The notes under the pieces were generated by a model, which was given only the letters and a program-made list of their open reading frames with translations, had not been told where the DNA came from and searched no databases. Below, piece after piece: positions 16,772 to 25,483 of a stretch of 64,000 nucleotides of DNA (its first letter is position 1; the number at the start of each line of letters is the position of its first letter). The translations under genes and the position numbers were made by a program. This stretch comes from a bacterium (GTDB lineage Bacteria; Bacillota; Clostridia; Lachnospirales; Lachnospiraceae), in NCBI GenBank assembly GCA_004562765.1, contig SFRL01000007.1:29790-93789 (forward strand). The letters are read 5' to 3'.

Positions 16772-17224
16772 CTACCAATACTTATGACTGCCCCACAGAT
16801 TACTTTTTTTCAGATCCAGATACTCATTGTATGCTTTCTCCAGGATCTGCTTTTCATTGTTAAATTTTAACAGATGATACGCTTCGTGATATTTGTAATA
16901 ACCGGAATCCACGAAAAATTCCTCACGTTGTGGCTTACTGTAATAGCTGTCGCCCATCATCAGATACCAGTGCACTTCCTTCTGCACGATGTCCTCCGGA
17001 ACGTTAAAAGTATACTGACTTTTACCTACATACTTGATAATGGAAGCTTCTACCCCGGCCTCCTCCTTCACCTCACGGGCCGCTGTCTCCTTGTACTCCT
17101 CGCCGTTTTCCACGGTGCCTTTCGGCAGTACCCAGCCCTCGTACTTGTTCCGGTAATTCTTGTAAAGTAACAGTATCTTTCCACGGAATATTACCACACC
17201 ACCACAACTGGTTGCCTCGATCAT
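16772..17224 (-). CDS. NUDIX hydrolase
   Basis: A 150-residue hydrolase with a complete Nudix box G-x5-E-x7-RE-x2-EE-x-G (GTVENGEEYKETAAREVKEE at residues 36-55). The N-terminus has ATSCGGVVIFRGKILLLYKN. NUDIX enzymes remove nucleoside diphosphate-linked groups; the fold resembles Ap4A/MutT-like members but the substrate cannot be told from sequence. AGGAGG precedes the ATG. It stands 53 bases downstream of the PBP-SEDS pair's direction of travel. Confidence 0.9.
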   Translation of the reverse strand: MIEATSCGGVVIFRGKILLLYKNYRNKYEGWVLPKGTVENGEEYKETAAREVKEEAGVEASIIKYVGKSQYTFNVPEDIVQKEVHWYLMMGDSYYSKPQREEFFVDSGYYKYHEAYHLLKFNNEKQILEKAYNEYLDLKKSNLWGSHKYW

Positions 17225-17277
17225 TGCAATTCCTCCTGATGTGGTTTAAAAATTAATAATCATGGAATAGTATACTC

Positions 17278-18765
17278 TTATTTAAAGTACGTGTCAAACA
17301 CAGTCTTTGCAATTGGCACACCAACGGTGCTTCCGCTTCCTGCTCCTTCCACAATGACCGCGATCGAAACGGGCGAATAGCCCTTTGCATTTGCGTAACC
17401 GACAAACCATGCATGGCTGTCTCCCTTATTCGTACCGAACTCTGCAGAACCGGTCTTTCCTGCCGCTGTATATTTTTCGGATGCAAGTGCGGATGCCGTT
17501 CCTTCCTTCACCACAGTCTTCATCATACCGCGCAGCGCCTTTGCCTCACTCTCCGTCATCAGTCGACCATAGGTAGAAGGCTCATAGCGTTCCACCTCGC
17601 TGCCGTCCGAATTCTCCACCCGCTGAACCAGATAAGGATTCATCAGCACACCGTCATTCTGGATCGCAGAGACAATGAGCGCCATGTGAAGCGGACTCAC
17701 AAGCGTTTCCCCCTGACCGATCGCCGTTGCCATCACCGCGCTGTCACTTGCTCCCGGCTGCAGGGAAAACCTGCTCTTGCTGCTGGCAAATTCCGTGGGC
17801 AGGCTCTTGTTGAACAGCAGATCCTCACAGGTATCGGCGTAGCTCTTCAGATCCAGCGTCAGTCCGATATTTGCAAAGGAACTGTTGCAGGATTTTGCCA
17901 TTGATCTTTTCAAGTCCACCTCGCCGTGCACGGAATTACCAAAACAATGCAGCGTATAGCTGTCTGCCGTGATGCTTCCGGTACAGTCATAGCTGTAATT
18001 TTTGTAGGTCTTTGGATGCTCCCTGATATATTCCAGAGCCGTCACCAGCTTAAACGTGGAACCTGGAGGATACAATCCCTGACTCGCCCGGTTCAAAAGC
18101 ACGGAATTCTGGTCGTCATTTGCCAGGATCGCATCCCAGTTTGACACGATCGTATTTGGATCGAAATCCGGTTTTGATACCATTGCAAGGATCTTTCCGG
18201 TATCCGGTTCCAGGACGACCACCGCCCCCTTCCGGTCCCCCAGTGCCTCATAAGCCGCCTGCTGAAGATCGTCATTCAGCGTCGTCACCAGCGTGTCACC
18301 CTGATTTTTCTTGCCCTCGATCTCATTGACAACTCGTTCAAGGATAAAGGAGTGAGAACGCAGCAATTGAAAGTTATAGCTTGACTCCAACCCCGCCTTT
18401 CCGTTATCCGCATATCCGATCACATGTGCATATTTCCTGCCCTGCGGATATTTCCGTGTCTCATTTCCGTCTGCATCCGTTTTTGTTGTGGCAAGCAGCG
18501 TCCCGTCATCCGTCACGATGTCGCCGCGAATGATGCGCTTTGCAAACGTATCAAGCCTTGTATTGTACGGGTTATTGATAAACTGCTCGCTGCGCGCCAC
18601 TTGAAAATAAGTAAAGTAAACGATCATTGCCAGAAAAATGCCAATAAAGAAATAGGCGATCACAGCAAATTCTTTATTTTTGTCACGCTTTCGCGTGTTC
18701 CTGTCTGTCTCCTGCAGCCGTTCGTTTTCTTCTGCGGCTGCCCTTGTGACTGTTCTTTTTTTCAT
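17278..18765 (-). CDS. Class B-type penicillin-binding protein (peptidoglycan transpeptidase)
   Basis: A 495-residue transpeptidase with one N-terminal membrane helix (residues 33-53) after a basic cytosolic tail. All three penicilloyl-serine motifs are present: SxxK in YPPGSTFKL near 243, SxN in KSCNSSF near 306, and KTG in AGKTGSAEFG near 443. It crosslinks peptidoglycan outside the membrane. Its start lies 83 bases inside the SEDS gene, so the pair is translationally coupled, fitting a SEDS-PBP complex. The layout resembles the actinobacterial rodA-pbpA pair and clostridial equivalents; whether it serves division, elongation or sporulation is open. Confidence 0.93.
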   Translation of the reverse strand: MKKRTVTRAAAEENERLQETDRNTRKRDKNKEFAVIAYFFIGIFLAMIVYFTYFQVARSEQFINNPYNTRLDTFAKRIIRGDIVTDDGTLLATTKTDADGNETRKYPQGRKYAHVIGYADNGKAGLESSYNFQLLRSHSFILERVVNEIEGKKNQGDTLVTTLNDDLQQAAYEALGDRKGAVVVLEPDTGKILAMVSKPDFDPNTIVSNWDAILANDDQNSVLLNRASQGLYPPGSTFKLVTALEYIREHPKTYKNYSYDCTGSITADSYTLHCFGNSVHGEVDLKRSMAKSCNSSFANIGLTLDLKSYADTCEDLLFNKSLPTEFASSKSRFSLQPGASDSAVMATAIGQGETLVSPLHMALIVSAIQNDGVLMNPYLVQRVENSDGSEVERYEPSTYGRLMTESEAKALRGMMKTVVKEGTASALASEKYTAAGKTGSAEFGTNKGDSHAWFVGYANAKGYSPVSIAVIVEGAGSGSTVGVPIAKTVFDTYFK

Positions 18766-20074
18766 CCGATACTTCGTCCTCTCTGATGATATAAAGTCCC
18801 TGAATCACTGCAAATATGATAAAGGTTGACAAAAGTGAGCTGCCTCCGTAGCTTACCAGCGGCAGTGTGACACCTGTGGAAGGGATGAATTTGATCACTC
18901 CTCCGATCGTCAAAAATACCTGAAATCCGTAAACCGTTCCCAGACCGAGCGCGATCAGTTTATAAAACTGATTATGGATCTGCATTGCGATGTTCAAAAA
19001 CATCAGATAACAACTCGCGCACACTAAGATCACACAGATTGCAAATACACCGCCAAGCTCCTCCGAGATCGCCGCAAAGACAAAATCCTCATCGGCGACC
19101 GGTATCTTGTTCGGCATTCCCCCATACAGACCCAGGCCGAACCATCCGCCGGTTCCGATCGCAAAGAGCGACTGGCAGATCTGATAACCCTTATCATCAA
19201 TGACCGACAGCGGATCCCTCCATGCCACCACACGCACCTTCACGTGTGAAAACAGCTTGTAGGCGATCACAGCCGCAAGGGAGCCGGCTGCCGCTCCAAG
19301 TCCCAGATACCCCGGATTTTTTGTCGCCACATACAACATGACCAGATACGTAATAAAAAATATGGATGCACTTCCGAGATCTTTGGATACGACCAGCACC
19401 AATACATGTACCGCAGCCAGTATTGTCGTGATCACCACCTGCCTGAATGTAACCGAATGGTAAAACATCGCGGCGACAAAAAAGACAAACAGGATCTTGA
19501 TAAATTCAGAAGGTTGCAGACTGACGGAACCGAATGTAAAGGACAGCTTTGCTCCATAGTCTGTTTTTCCCGCCACCGCCACCAGCACCAGCAATGCAAT
19601 GCCGACGGCAGCATAGAGATATGGCAGCTTATGAAGGAAGTGGATATGCCGGATGAAAAACGGCACAAGCAGCATGACAAGTGTTCCTATGACCGCAAAT
19701 GTAAACTGGCGGACTGCTTTTTCCTCACTCAGTCGCGTCAATATGATAAAACTGATGACGAGGAGCATGCACAGATTGTTTGCCACAAGTCTGGATGCCT
19801 TTTTGTACAGGAAACGGTAAATGAGCTGAATTGCCCAGATCAAAAGTTCCTGCACCACAAAAAATGCCAGCACCTGTATCTCCTGTTTCACCGCAAAGAT
19901 CACCAGATAGGCGTCCAGATGGATCAGAAACAGAAAACCTTGCTGCCTGCGCAAAATATGCTTCTGACGCTCCGGTGAACTGGATTTCTGCAGCACGGAA
20001 AAACACTCATAGGTGTAGCATGCAAACAGGATCATCATCAGATATTTTGATACTTCCGTAATAATCGTAACCAT
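18683..20074 (-). CDS. FtsW/RodA/SpoVE (SEDS) peptidoglycan polymerase
   Basis: A 463-residue SEDS glycosyltransferase with about ten to twelve membrane helices. Family hallmarks include SLQPSEFIKILFVFF near residue 180, SKDLGSASIFFITYLVMLY near 225 and the C-terminal FIPSTGVTLPLVSYGGSSLL near residue 388. It polymerises lipid II into glycan strands with a partner PBP, here the overlapping downstream gene. The C-terminus is a charged cytosolic tail. AGAGAGG precedes the ATG. Subtype cannot be decided. Confidence 0.93.
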   Translation of the reverse strand: MVTIITEVSKYLMMILFACYTYECFSVLQKSSSPERQKHILRRQQGFLFLIHLDAYLVIFAVKQEIQVLAFFVVQELLIWAIQLIYRFLYKKASRLVANNLCMLLVISFIILTRLSEEKAVRQFTFAVIGTLVMLLVPFFIRHIHFLHKLPYLYAAVGIALLVLVAVAGKTDYGAKLSFTFGSVSLQPSEFIKILFVFFVAAMFYHSVTFRQVVITTILAAVHVLVLVVSKDLGSASIFFITYLVMLYVATKNPGYLGLGAAAGSLAAVIAYKLFSHVKVRVVAWRDPLSVIDDKGYQICQSLFAIGTGGWFGLGLYGGMPNKIPVADEDFVFAAISEELGGVFAICVILVCASCYLMFLNIAMQIHNQFYKLIALGLGTVYGFQVFLTIGGVIKFIPSTGVTLPLVSYGGSSLLSTFIIFAVIQGLYIIREDEVSDEKKNSHKGSRRRKRTAAGDRQEHAKA

Positions 20075-20094
20075 AAAATTCCTCTCTTATTCGG

Positions 20095-22302
20095 CTATTC
20101 GACACCGCGTCCCAGATGTCCTCTGGTAGATTCCCCGTCAAAGACAGGTTCCCGGACCGGATATCCGAGAATCTGCTGCTCATACAGCGCCAGCACCGCT
20201 CTTGTGCCGGCTTCATCCTCCACCGTAAAATCCATGCGGAGTGTCTGCGGATGGATGTTTTCCACTTCAGACCATGCCCGGTCCAAAAACAGCAGTGTCG
20301 GAACAGCATTATAGATCACATTACAGCAGACACCGCAATAGTTTTTTACCGGCAAATGCTTTCCGTAACGGTCCACAAGCTCCAGTTTCTTTCCTTTATG
20401 ATCACACCCGGAAATATTTTTATTCACACACTGGCTGCTGACCATAAAAGGCGCGTGACCGTAGATCACAAGCATGCTGCCCTCCCGGGGCAGACGCCGG
20501 AGCTCCTTTGCATTCAATTCAAGCGGAAGTGTCCGGTTCTGATAGCCCTGCTCCCGGAAAAACGAAACCGAACGATCAGAAAATGTATAGAGCTGGCTGT
20601 CCAGCCATACACACTCCGGAGAAACACCCATCCGGCACAAAAATCCTAAGGAATCATAGTTTTTTGCAAGAAATCCTGCAATCATATGATCTTGCTGCAT
20701 ATTTTGAATGCAAGACCACTGTTTTTCATAAGCATATGCTGTTTCTGCGCGAAAAACAGACGGCAATGCAAGCAACAGTTTTTTTCCTGTGTCTGCGCAT
20801 TGTTTTGCTGCCCGTCTGACTGCATCACATAACTGCTCCTGCGAAAAACTCTGCAGCTGCAGCGCAACTGTTTGGATATAGTCTTTTTCCGCACAGACGG
20901 TTAGCTGATCCAACGTATCACAGACAGCCAGCAGCTGATCTGTGTGAAGCGTCTCTAAATCATTAAACGAATGGCCTCTCGAAAAATCTTCCTGCACGAT
21001 TGCCATTCCGGCTCTCCGATGCTTTTGCAGCAATTGCTCTTTCAGTTGTTCGAGTGCTTCACGCCGCACTGTCTTCAGAAATTGTTTTGGAATAAAACAG
21101 TTTTCATCCAGATCGATCTGCAAGGTCGAAAACAGGAAATCCGTATCACCGGTCTGCCGCAGTACCTTCTCAATATCTGCGGACTGCGCCGGCGCATTTT
21201 TTGCAGGCTGTATCTCACCGCCATATACGGTGACCTCCTGTCCACTTACAACATCCGCTACGGTAAGACTGATCCGGCTTCCCAATTTACATACACATGT
21301 TCCGGCCACCATACGTTTTTTGTCTTCCGTCACGCGCTCAATTGCGGACTGTTCCAACGTATGTTTCGGACTGTGCAGGCTCATCATCTCCCTGCCTTTT
21401 TCCCCGCGCAGATAACCGGCAGTAAAGCCGCTGCGGTTTCCCAGCTCCATGAGTGCTCTGCGGTCTTCTTCTGCAACTGTTCCGTTTTCTGCCTGCCCGG
21501 ATTCCAGAAGATCCAGATATTTGCGATAGATCCTTGTCACCCCGGCAGCATACTGGGTCTGCTTCATGCGTCCTTCGATCTTTAAGGAGCTGACGCCGGC
21601 ATCCATAAGCACCGGAAGCAGATCAATGGCACACAGATCCTTCGGACTGAGCGGATACAATTCACCTTTTGTCAGCACCCGCCCTTCGTCTGCTACGTTG
21701 TAGGGAAGCCTGCACGGCTGGGCACAGCGTCCGCGATTTCCGCTGCGTCCGCCCAGCATACTGCTGAACAGACACTGTCCGGAATAGCAGTAACAGAGCG
21801 CTCCGTGTACAAAACATTCCAGTTCGATGTCAACGGTCTCATGCACCCGGCGTATCTCGTCGATCGACAGTTCGCGCGCCAGCACGATCCGGTCCGCGCC
21901 TGCCTCTTTCCAGAATCGCGCACCTTCCGCTCCCGTGATCGTCATCTGTGTGCTAGCGTGCAGCTCCAGTCCCGGAAAATGTTTTTTTATAAATGAAAAC
22001 ACACCTGCATCCTGTACGATGACAGCATCCAGTCCATGCTCATAGTAAGGAAGCAGATATCTGTAAAGCTGTTCTTCCAGCTCCCGGTTTTTCAAAAGCG
22101 TATTGACGGTCAGATGCAGCTTCTTATCGTGAAGATGCAGATAATCAATTGCATATAACAGCTCATCTTCTGTAAAGTTTTTTGCGTATGCCCTGGCCCC
22201 GAACTGTCCGCCGCCCACATACACCGCGTCCGCGCCTGCCGCGCATACCGCCTTTAGAGTCTCCAGCGAGCCTGCCGGTGCCAGCAATTCCATTTTTTTC
22301 AT
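20095..22302 (-). CDS. U32 family peptidase / rRNA hydroxylation-type protein with DUF3656
   Basis: A 735-residue protein. The U32 domain begins MELLAPAGSLETLKAVCAAG (a TIM-barrel-like start) and contains the conserved cysteine-rich segment C-Y-C-Y-S-G-Q-C followed by GGRSGNRGRCAQPCR near residues 175-205. A long C-terminal DUF3656 part follows. E. coli RlhA and TrhP of this family hydroxylate C2501 of 23S rRNA and tRNA wobble uridine, respectively; the length and DUF3656 resemble RlhA. The cysteines suggest an iron-sulfur cluster. The ATG at 22302 is preferred over 22311 because AGGA is eight bases from it. Confidence 0.85.
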   Translation of the reverse strand: MKKMELLAPAGSLETLKAVCAAGADAVYVGGGQFGARAYAKNFTEDELLYAIDYLHLHDKKLHLTVNTLLKNRELEEQLYRYLLPYYEHGLDAVIVQDAGVFSFIKKHFPGLELHASTQMTITGAEGARFWKEAGADRIVLARELSIDEIRRVHETVDIELECFVHGALCYCYSGQCLFSSMLGGRSGNRGRCAQPCRLPYNVADEGRVLTKGELYPLSPKDLCAIDLLPVLMDAGVSSLKIEGRMKQTQYAAGVTRIYRKYLDLLESGQAENGTVAEEDRRALMELGNRSGFTAGYLRGEKGREMMSLHSPKHTLEQSAIERVTEDKKRMVAGTCVCKLGSRISLTVADVVSGQEVTVYGGEIQPAKNAPAQSADIEKVLRQTGDTDFLFSTLQIDLDENCFIPKQFLKTVRREALEQLKEQLLQKHRRAGMAIVQEDFSRGHSFNDLETLHTDQLLAVCDTLDQLTVCAEKDYIQTVALQLQSFSQEQLCDAVRRAAKQCADTGKKLLLALPSVFRAETAYAYEKQWSCIQNMQQDHMIAGFLAKNYDSLGFLCRMGVSPECVWLDSQLYTFSDRSVSFFREQGYQNRTLPLELNAKELRRLPREGSMLVIYGHAPFMVSSQCVNKNISGCDHKGKKLELVDRYGKHLPVKNYCGVCCNVIYNAVPTLLFLDRAWSEVENIHPQTLRMDFTVEDEAGTRAVLALYEQQILGYPVREPVFDGESTRGHLGRGVE

Positions 22303-22327
22303 ATCATTCATCCTGTTTTACAAAGTA

Positions 22328-22354
22328 TAAAAGGGGGCGCGTGTTTCGTCCCCC
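22328..22354 (-). terminator. Terminator between zapA and the U32 gene
   Basis: On the minus strand GGGGG pairs with CCCCC around a 12-base loop and is followed by TTTTAT. It lies right after the zapA stop codon. Confidence 0.7.
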
Positions 22355-22366
22355 AGTAAGAAATAA

Positions 22367-22840
22367 CTATTTTAACAAAACTTCCTCGAGATCGGCGGTC
22401 AGCCGCTCATTTTTCTGTGTCAGTTCGCGATTCTCCTTTTCCAATGCTTCGATCTGTCCCTGCATCTGCTCATTCTGCGTCTTTACAAGCTCCAGTCTGG
22501 AATTGGCTTCCGAGATCTTTCCGTTTGCTTCATCAAGCTGCATCTGCGCATCTACAAGCTGATGCTTGAGATCAAAGATCTCTTTTTCCAGCTCTGAAAA
22601 CTTGGAACCGGCACTGCCCGCCTGTTCCTTCGCTTTAAAATAATCATCGGCAAGATTGAGCTGCAGCATGATATTTTTCATATCCTGCGGGATCCGCTTA
22701 TATGCATCCTGCTGATTCATTTCCGTGATCTTCTGGTTGATGTATGCGGCGACACGCTGCAGATATTCTTCTTCCTCAAAACCGCTCAGATTGTATTCTT
22801 TTTTATCGATGACTACTACCGTACTCGCTTTTGTTGACAT
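22367..22840 (-). CDS. zapA: Cell division protein ZapA, with extended coiled coil
   Basis: A 157-residue ZapA that crosslinks FtsZ filaments at the Z ring. Residues 1-60 are the globular ZapA head (VVVIDKKEYNLSGFEEEEYL; YINQKITEMNQQ). The remainder is a continuous heptad coiled coil (SELEKEIFDLKHQLVDAQMQ onward), longer than the roughly 100-residue proteobacterial ZapA. It may form an operon with ruvB, which ends 53 bases upstream. Confidence 0.88.
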   Translation of the reverse strand: MSTKASTVVVIDKKEYNLSGFEEEEYLQRVAAYINQKITEMNQQDAYKRIPQDMKNIMLQLNLADDYFKAKEQAGSAGSKFSELEKEIFDLKHQLVDAQMQLDEANGKISEANSRLELVKTQNEQMQGQIEALEKENRELTQKNERLTADLEEVLLK

Positions 22841-22893
22841 ATGTTCTCCTCCTGTTGCTATCTATATTATCTATTTTCATCCAAAAAAGCAAC

Positions 22894-23889
22894 TCACATC
22901 GGCAGACCGAAGTGCCTGTAACAGTATTCCGTCACAACACGCCCCTTCGGTGTGCGGTTGATGAAGCCGTTCATGACCAGATACGGCTCGTAGACATCTT
23001 CGATCGTTCCCGCATCCTCACCGATTGCCGCAGCCAGTGTGTCGAGACCCACCGGACCGCCGGAAAACTTCTCGATGATCGTCATGAGCAGTTTCCGGTC
23101 ACTGTTGTCCAGCCCCATCTTGTCTACTTCCAACAGATCCAGCGCAAAACTCGCCACTTCCTCTGTGATCTTCCCGTCATATTTTACCTGCGCGAAATCA
23201 CGTACACGCTTCAGCAGACGATTGGCCAGACGCGGCGTTCCCCGCGAACGTCTCGCAAGCTCAAAGGCACCTGCCTCATCGATCTCTACGCCGAGCTTCA
23301 CCGCGGAATGCTGAATGATCGTTTTCAACTCATCCACCGTATAATATTCCAGATGATGAATGACACCAAAACGATCACGCAGCGGGGCAGATAATAATCC
23401 CGCACGGGTTGTCGCGCCCACCAGTGTAAATTTGGGCAGATCCAGACGGATCGATCGTGCAGTCGCACCTTTTCCGATCATAATATCGATCGCATAGTCC
23501 TCCATTGCCGGATAGAGCACTTCCTCCACCTGACGGTTGAGCCGGTGGATCTCATCGACGAACAACAGATCGCCTTCCGCCAGATTGCTTAAGATCGCAG
23601 CCATCTCACCGGGTTTTGCGATCGCCGGACCGGAAGTGATCTTTACATGCACACCCATCTCGTTTGCGATGATGCCGGCAAGTGTTGTCTTTCCGAGACC
23701 CGGCGGTCCGTAAAACAATACATGGTCTAACGGTTCACCGCGCTTTTTTGCAGCCTCGATATAAACCTTCAGGTTGGTCTTTGCCTTCTCCTGACCGATA
23801 TAGTCTTTCAGGCGCTGGGGACGCAGATTTTTTTCAACTTTTATGTCTTCTTCCTGAATTTCTGTGGATATCACTTTTCGATTATTCAT
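22894..23889 (-). CDS. ruvB: Holliday junction branch migration helicase RuvB
   Basis: A 331-residue AAA+ motor of RuvAB. The standard opening LRPQRLKDYIGQEKAK is present with Walker A GPPGLGKTTLA near residue 61, Walker B FVDEIHRL near 110 and a winged-helix C-terminal domain (DAGTIEDVYEPYLVMNGFINRTPKGR). AGGAG precedes the ATG. It follows ruvA by 28 bases. Confidence 0.98.
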   Translation of the reverse strand: MNNRKVISTEIQEEDIKVEKNLRPQRLKDYIGQEKAKTNLKVYIEAAKKRGEPLDHVLFYGPPGLGKTTLAGIIANEMGVHVKITSGPAIAKPGEMAAILSNLAEGDLLFVDEIHRLNRQVEEVLYPAMEDYAIDIMIGKGATARSIRLDLPKFTLVGATTRAGLLSAPLRDRFGVIHHLEYYTVDELKTIIQHSAVKLGVEIDEAGAFELARRSRGTPRLANRLLKRVRDFAQVKYDGKITEEVASFALDLLEVDKMGLDNSDRKLLMTIIEKFSGGPVGLDTLAAAIGEDAGTIEDVYEPYLVMNGFINRTPKGRVVTEYCYRHFGLPM

Positions 23890-23917
23890 GGGTGCTCCTG
23901 TATCTGTGTTTTATCAT

Positions 23918-24529
23918 TTATATGAACGCCATGTTCTTGAGGGCCAGCTTGAGGATCTCCTCCACATCCGATTCCGGCGTGATCTCAATACCGGCAAGCA
24001 CGGAAGATGCCTCCGACGCGGAATAGCCAAGTGACGTAAGCGCCAGAAGCGCCTCCTGACGCACCCCTTTTTCCAGCTCGATCGCAGGGTTTTTCACAAG
24101 CTCATCCTTCGGAGAGAATGCATCCTCCAGCTTCAGCTTATCCTTCAATTCCAACACCACCCGCTGTGCTGTCTTGGCACCGATGCCGGGAGCCTTGGAG
24201 ATTGCTTTTGCATCGTCTGCGACCACCGCAAAGCGCAGATCATCCGGTGTCAGGACAGACAGGATCGCCAGCGCTCCCTTCGGACCTACACCATTTACAC
24301 TGATCAGCAGTTTAAATACACGCAGATCGTCTTTGGTGAGAAAACCGAACAGCGCAAGACCGTCCTCCTTGACCTGAAAATAGATATACATTTTGATCTC
24401 CGCACCGATCTCAGGCAGATACTCAAATGTCTGTCCTGAAATATATACCTGAAACCCGATCCCATGATTGTCTATGGTCACGGATTCCTCATCCATATCC
24501 GCTAACGTTCCCTTGATGTACTGAATCAT
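23918..24529 (-). CDS. ruvA: Holliday junction branch migration protein RuvA
   Basis: A 203-residue junction-binding subunit. An OB-fold N-terminus (MIQYIKGTLADMDEESVTID), two helix-hairpin-helix motifs (LISVNGVGPKGALAILS and KAPGIGAKTAQRVVLELKD) and the C-terminal RuvB-binding helices (EALLALTSLGYSASEA) are all present. The start overlaps the stop of the preceding membrane protein gene in an ATGA arrangement, tying recombination genes to the EetB/EetA-like pair. Confidence 0.97.
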   Translation of the reverse strand: MIQYIKGTLADMDEESVTIDNHGIGFQVYISGQTFEYLPEIGAEIKMYIYFQVKEDGLALFGFLTKDDLRVFKLLISVNGVGPKGALAILSVLTPDDLRFAVVADDAKAISKAPGIGAKTAQRVVLELKDKLKLEDAFSPKDELVKNPAIELEKGVRQEALLALTSLGYSASEASSVLAGIEITPESDVEEILKLALKNMAFI

Positions 24530-25104
24530 ATGCTTTCCTTTCTATGATCAAACCCCTGTAATATCACCGGAGGCAGTCGTTTTAAGACTCCTGATGCCGT
24601 CACACCGATCAGAACTCCCGTCGCCATTCCAACGAGGAACAGCACCGGCAGATAATAAAGGATCCGATAATTTTCCACAACAAGCGCAGCTACCAGAAAC
24701 TGCCCGACATTATGGGCGATACCGCCGGCTGCACTGACACTGATCAGATGCAGCTGTCCGGTCTTTTTTATCGCAACCATAACGATCAGACTGAGCAGTG
24801 CCCCTGCCAGACTGTACAATATACTGTAGAGATTTCCCAAAAAGAATCCTGCCAGCAGTACGCGGGAGAATGAGACCAGCGCCGCATCTCTCCAGTCACT
24901 GAGATAAAGAACACCTACCATGACCACATTCGCCAGTCCCAGTTTCACGCCCGGAATGCCGATCGGGATCGGGATCAGCGCCTCCACATAACTGCAGATC
25001 ATCGCCAGCGCCAGACACAACCCGAGATATGCAATTTTTCCTGTGGTCAGAGAAGTCTGCTTTCTTCGATGACCACCTGATCTATTATCCGCTGATGGAA
25101 TCAT
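24526..25104 (-). CDS. Gx transporter family / EetB-like membrane protein
   Basis: A 192-residue polytopic protein (about five to six helices), commonly annotated as heptaprenyl diphosphate synthase component I or Gx transporter family. Glycine-rich PIPIGIPGVKLGLANVVMVG near residue 30 and the segment SRVLLAGFFLGNLYSILYSLAGA are typical. Paired with a NusG domain II protein as here, it resembles EetB/EetA of the flavin-based extracellular electron transfer locus of Listeria. The ATG at 25104 overlaps the upstream gene by 20 bases with GGAGG and AGAGG before it; the longer in-frame extension would run through the neighbour and is rejected. Confidence 0.7.
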   Translation of the reverse strand: MIPSADNRSGGHRRKQTSLTTGKIAYLGLCLALAMICSYVEALIPIPIGIPGVKLGLANVVMVGVLYLSDWRDAALVSFSRVLLAGFFLGNLYSILYSLAGALLSLIVMVAIKKTGQLHLISVSAAGGIAHNVGQFLVAALVVENYRILYYLPVLFLVGMATGVLIGVTASGVLKRLPPVILQGFDHRKESI

Positions 25105-25462
25105 ATTCCTCTTTTTTTCCTCCAATGACTTCCACAACCAGCTTGTGCGGCAGACAAACGATCGTCTGTCTGTCACGGAAAATTGCCCCCTGATGCATAC
25201 ACAGCTTGTCGGGACAATCCGCATCTTTCATATATGCAGAACCGTTTTCTATGACGATCACATTCGCAATCCTGCCCTCCAGTTCGATAGGGATCTCCTG
25301 TGGTTCACGCAAGGTATATGTGCCATAAAGCTGCCCGTCCACTGTGATCGTGATCTTACTTCCTCTTTCTGAGAAACGGTAGATACCGATCGTCAGCAGC
25401 ATGCCGAATAGAAACAATGAGGCGAGAAACAGGCAGTCCCTCATACCAAATTTTCGATTCAT
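25085..25462 (-). CDS. NusG domain II-containing protein (EetA-like)
   Basis: A 125-residue protein with one N-terminal membrane helix (residues 8-28) and an exported NusG_II beta-sandwich. The sequence CPDKLCMHQGAIF near residue 82 has the paired cysteines typical of this group. It is not a transcription factor; the similarity to NusG is structural. In Listeria and lactobacilli such a protein (EetA) accompanies EetB in extracellular electron transfer. The gene overlaps the Gx-type gene downstream. A role with the RNF complex or ApbE elsewhere in this window is inference. Confidence 0.75.
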   Translation of the reverse strand: MNRKFGMRDCLFLASLFLFGMLLTIGIYRFSERGSKITITVDGQLYGTYTLREPQEIPIELEGRIANVIVIENGSAYMKDADCPDKLCMHQGAIFRDRQTIVCLPHKLVVEVIGGKKEEYDSISG

Positions 25463-25483
25463 CTTTTCGTCCCATCCCGGTCT

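Noticed and set aside
25105..25224. Longer start for the Gx-type gene
   Set aside because: The extension lies entirely inside the NusG-II gene in another frame and lacks family similarity.
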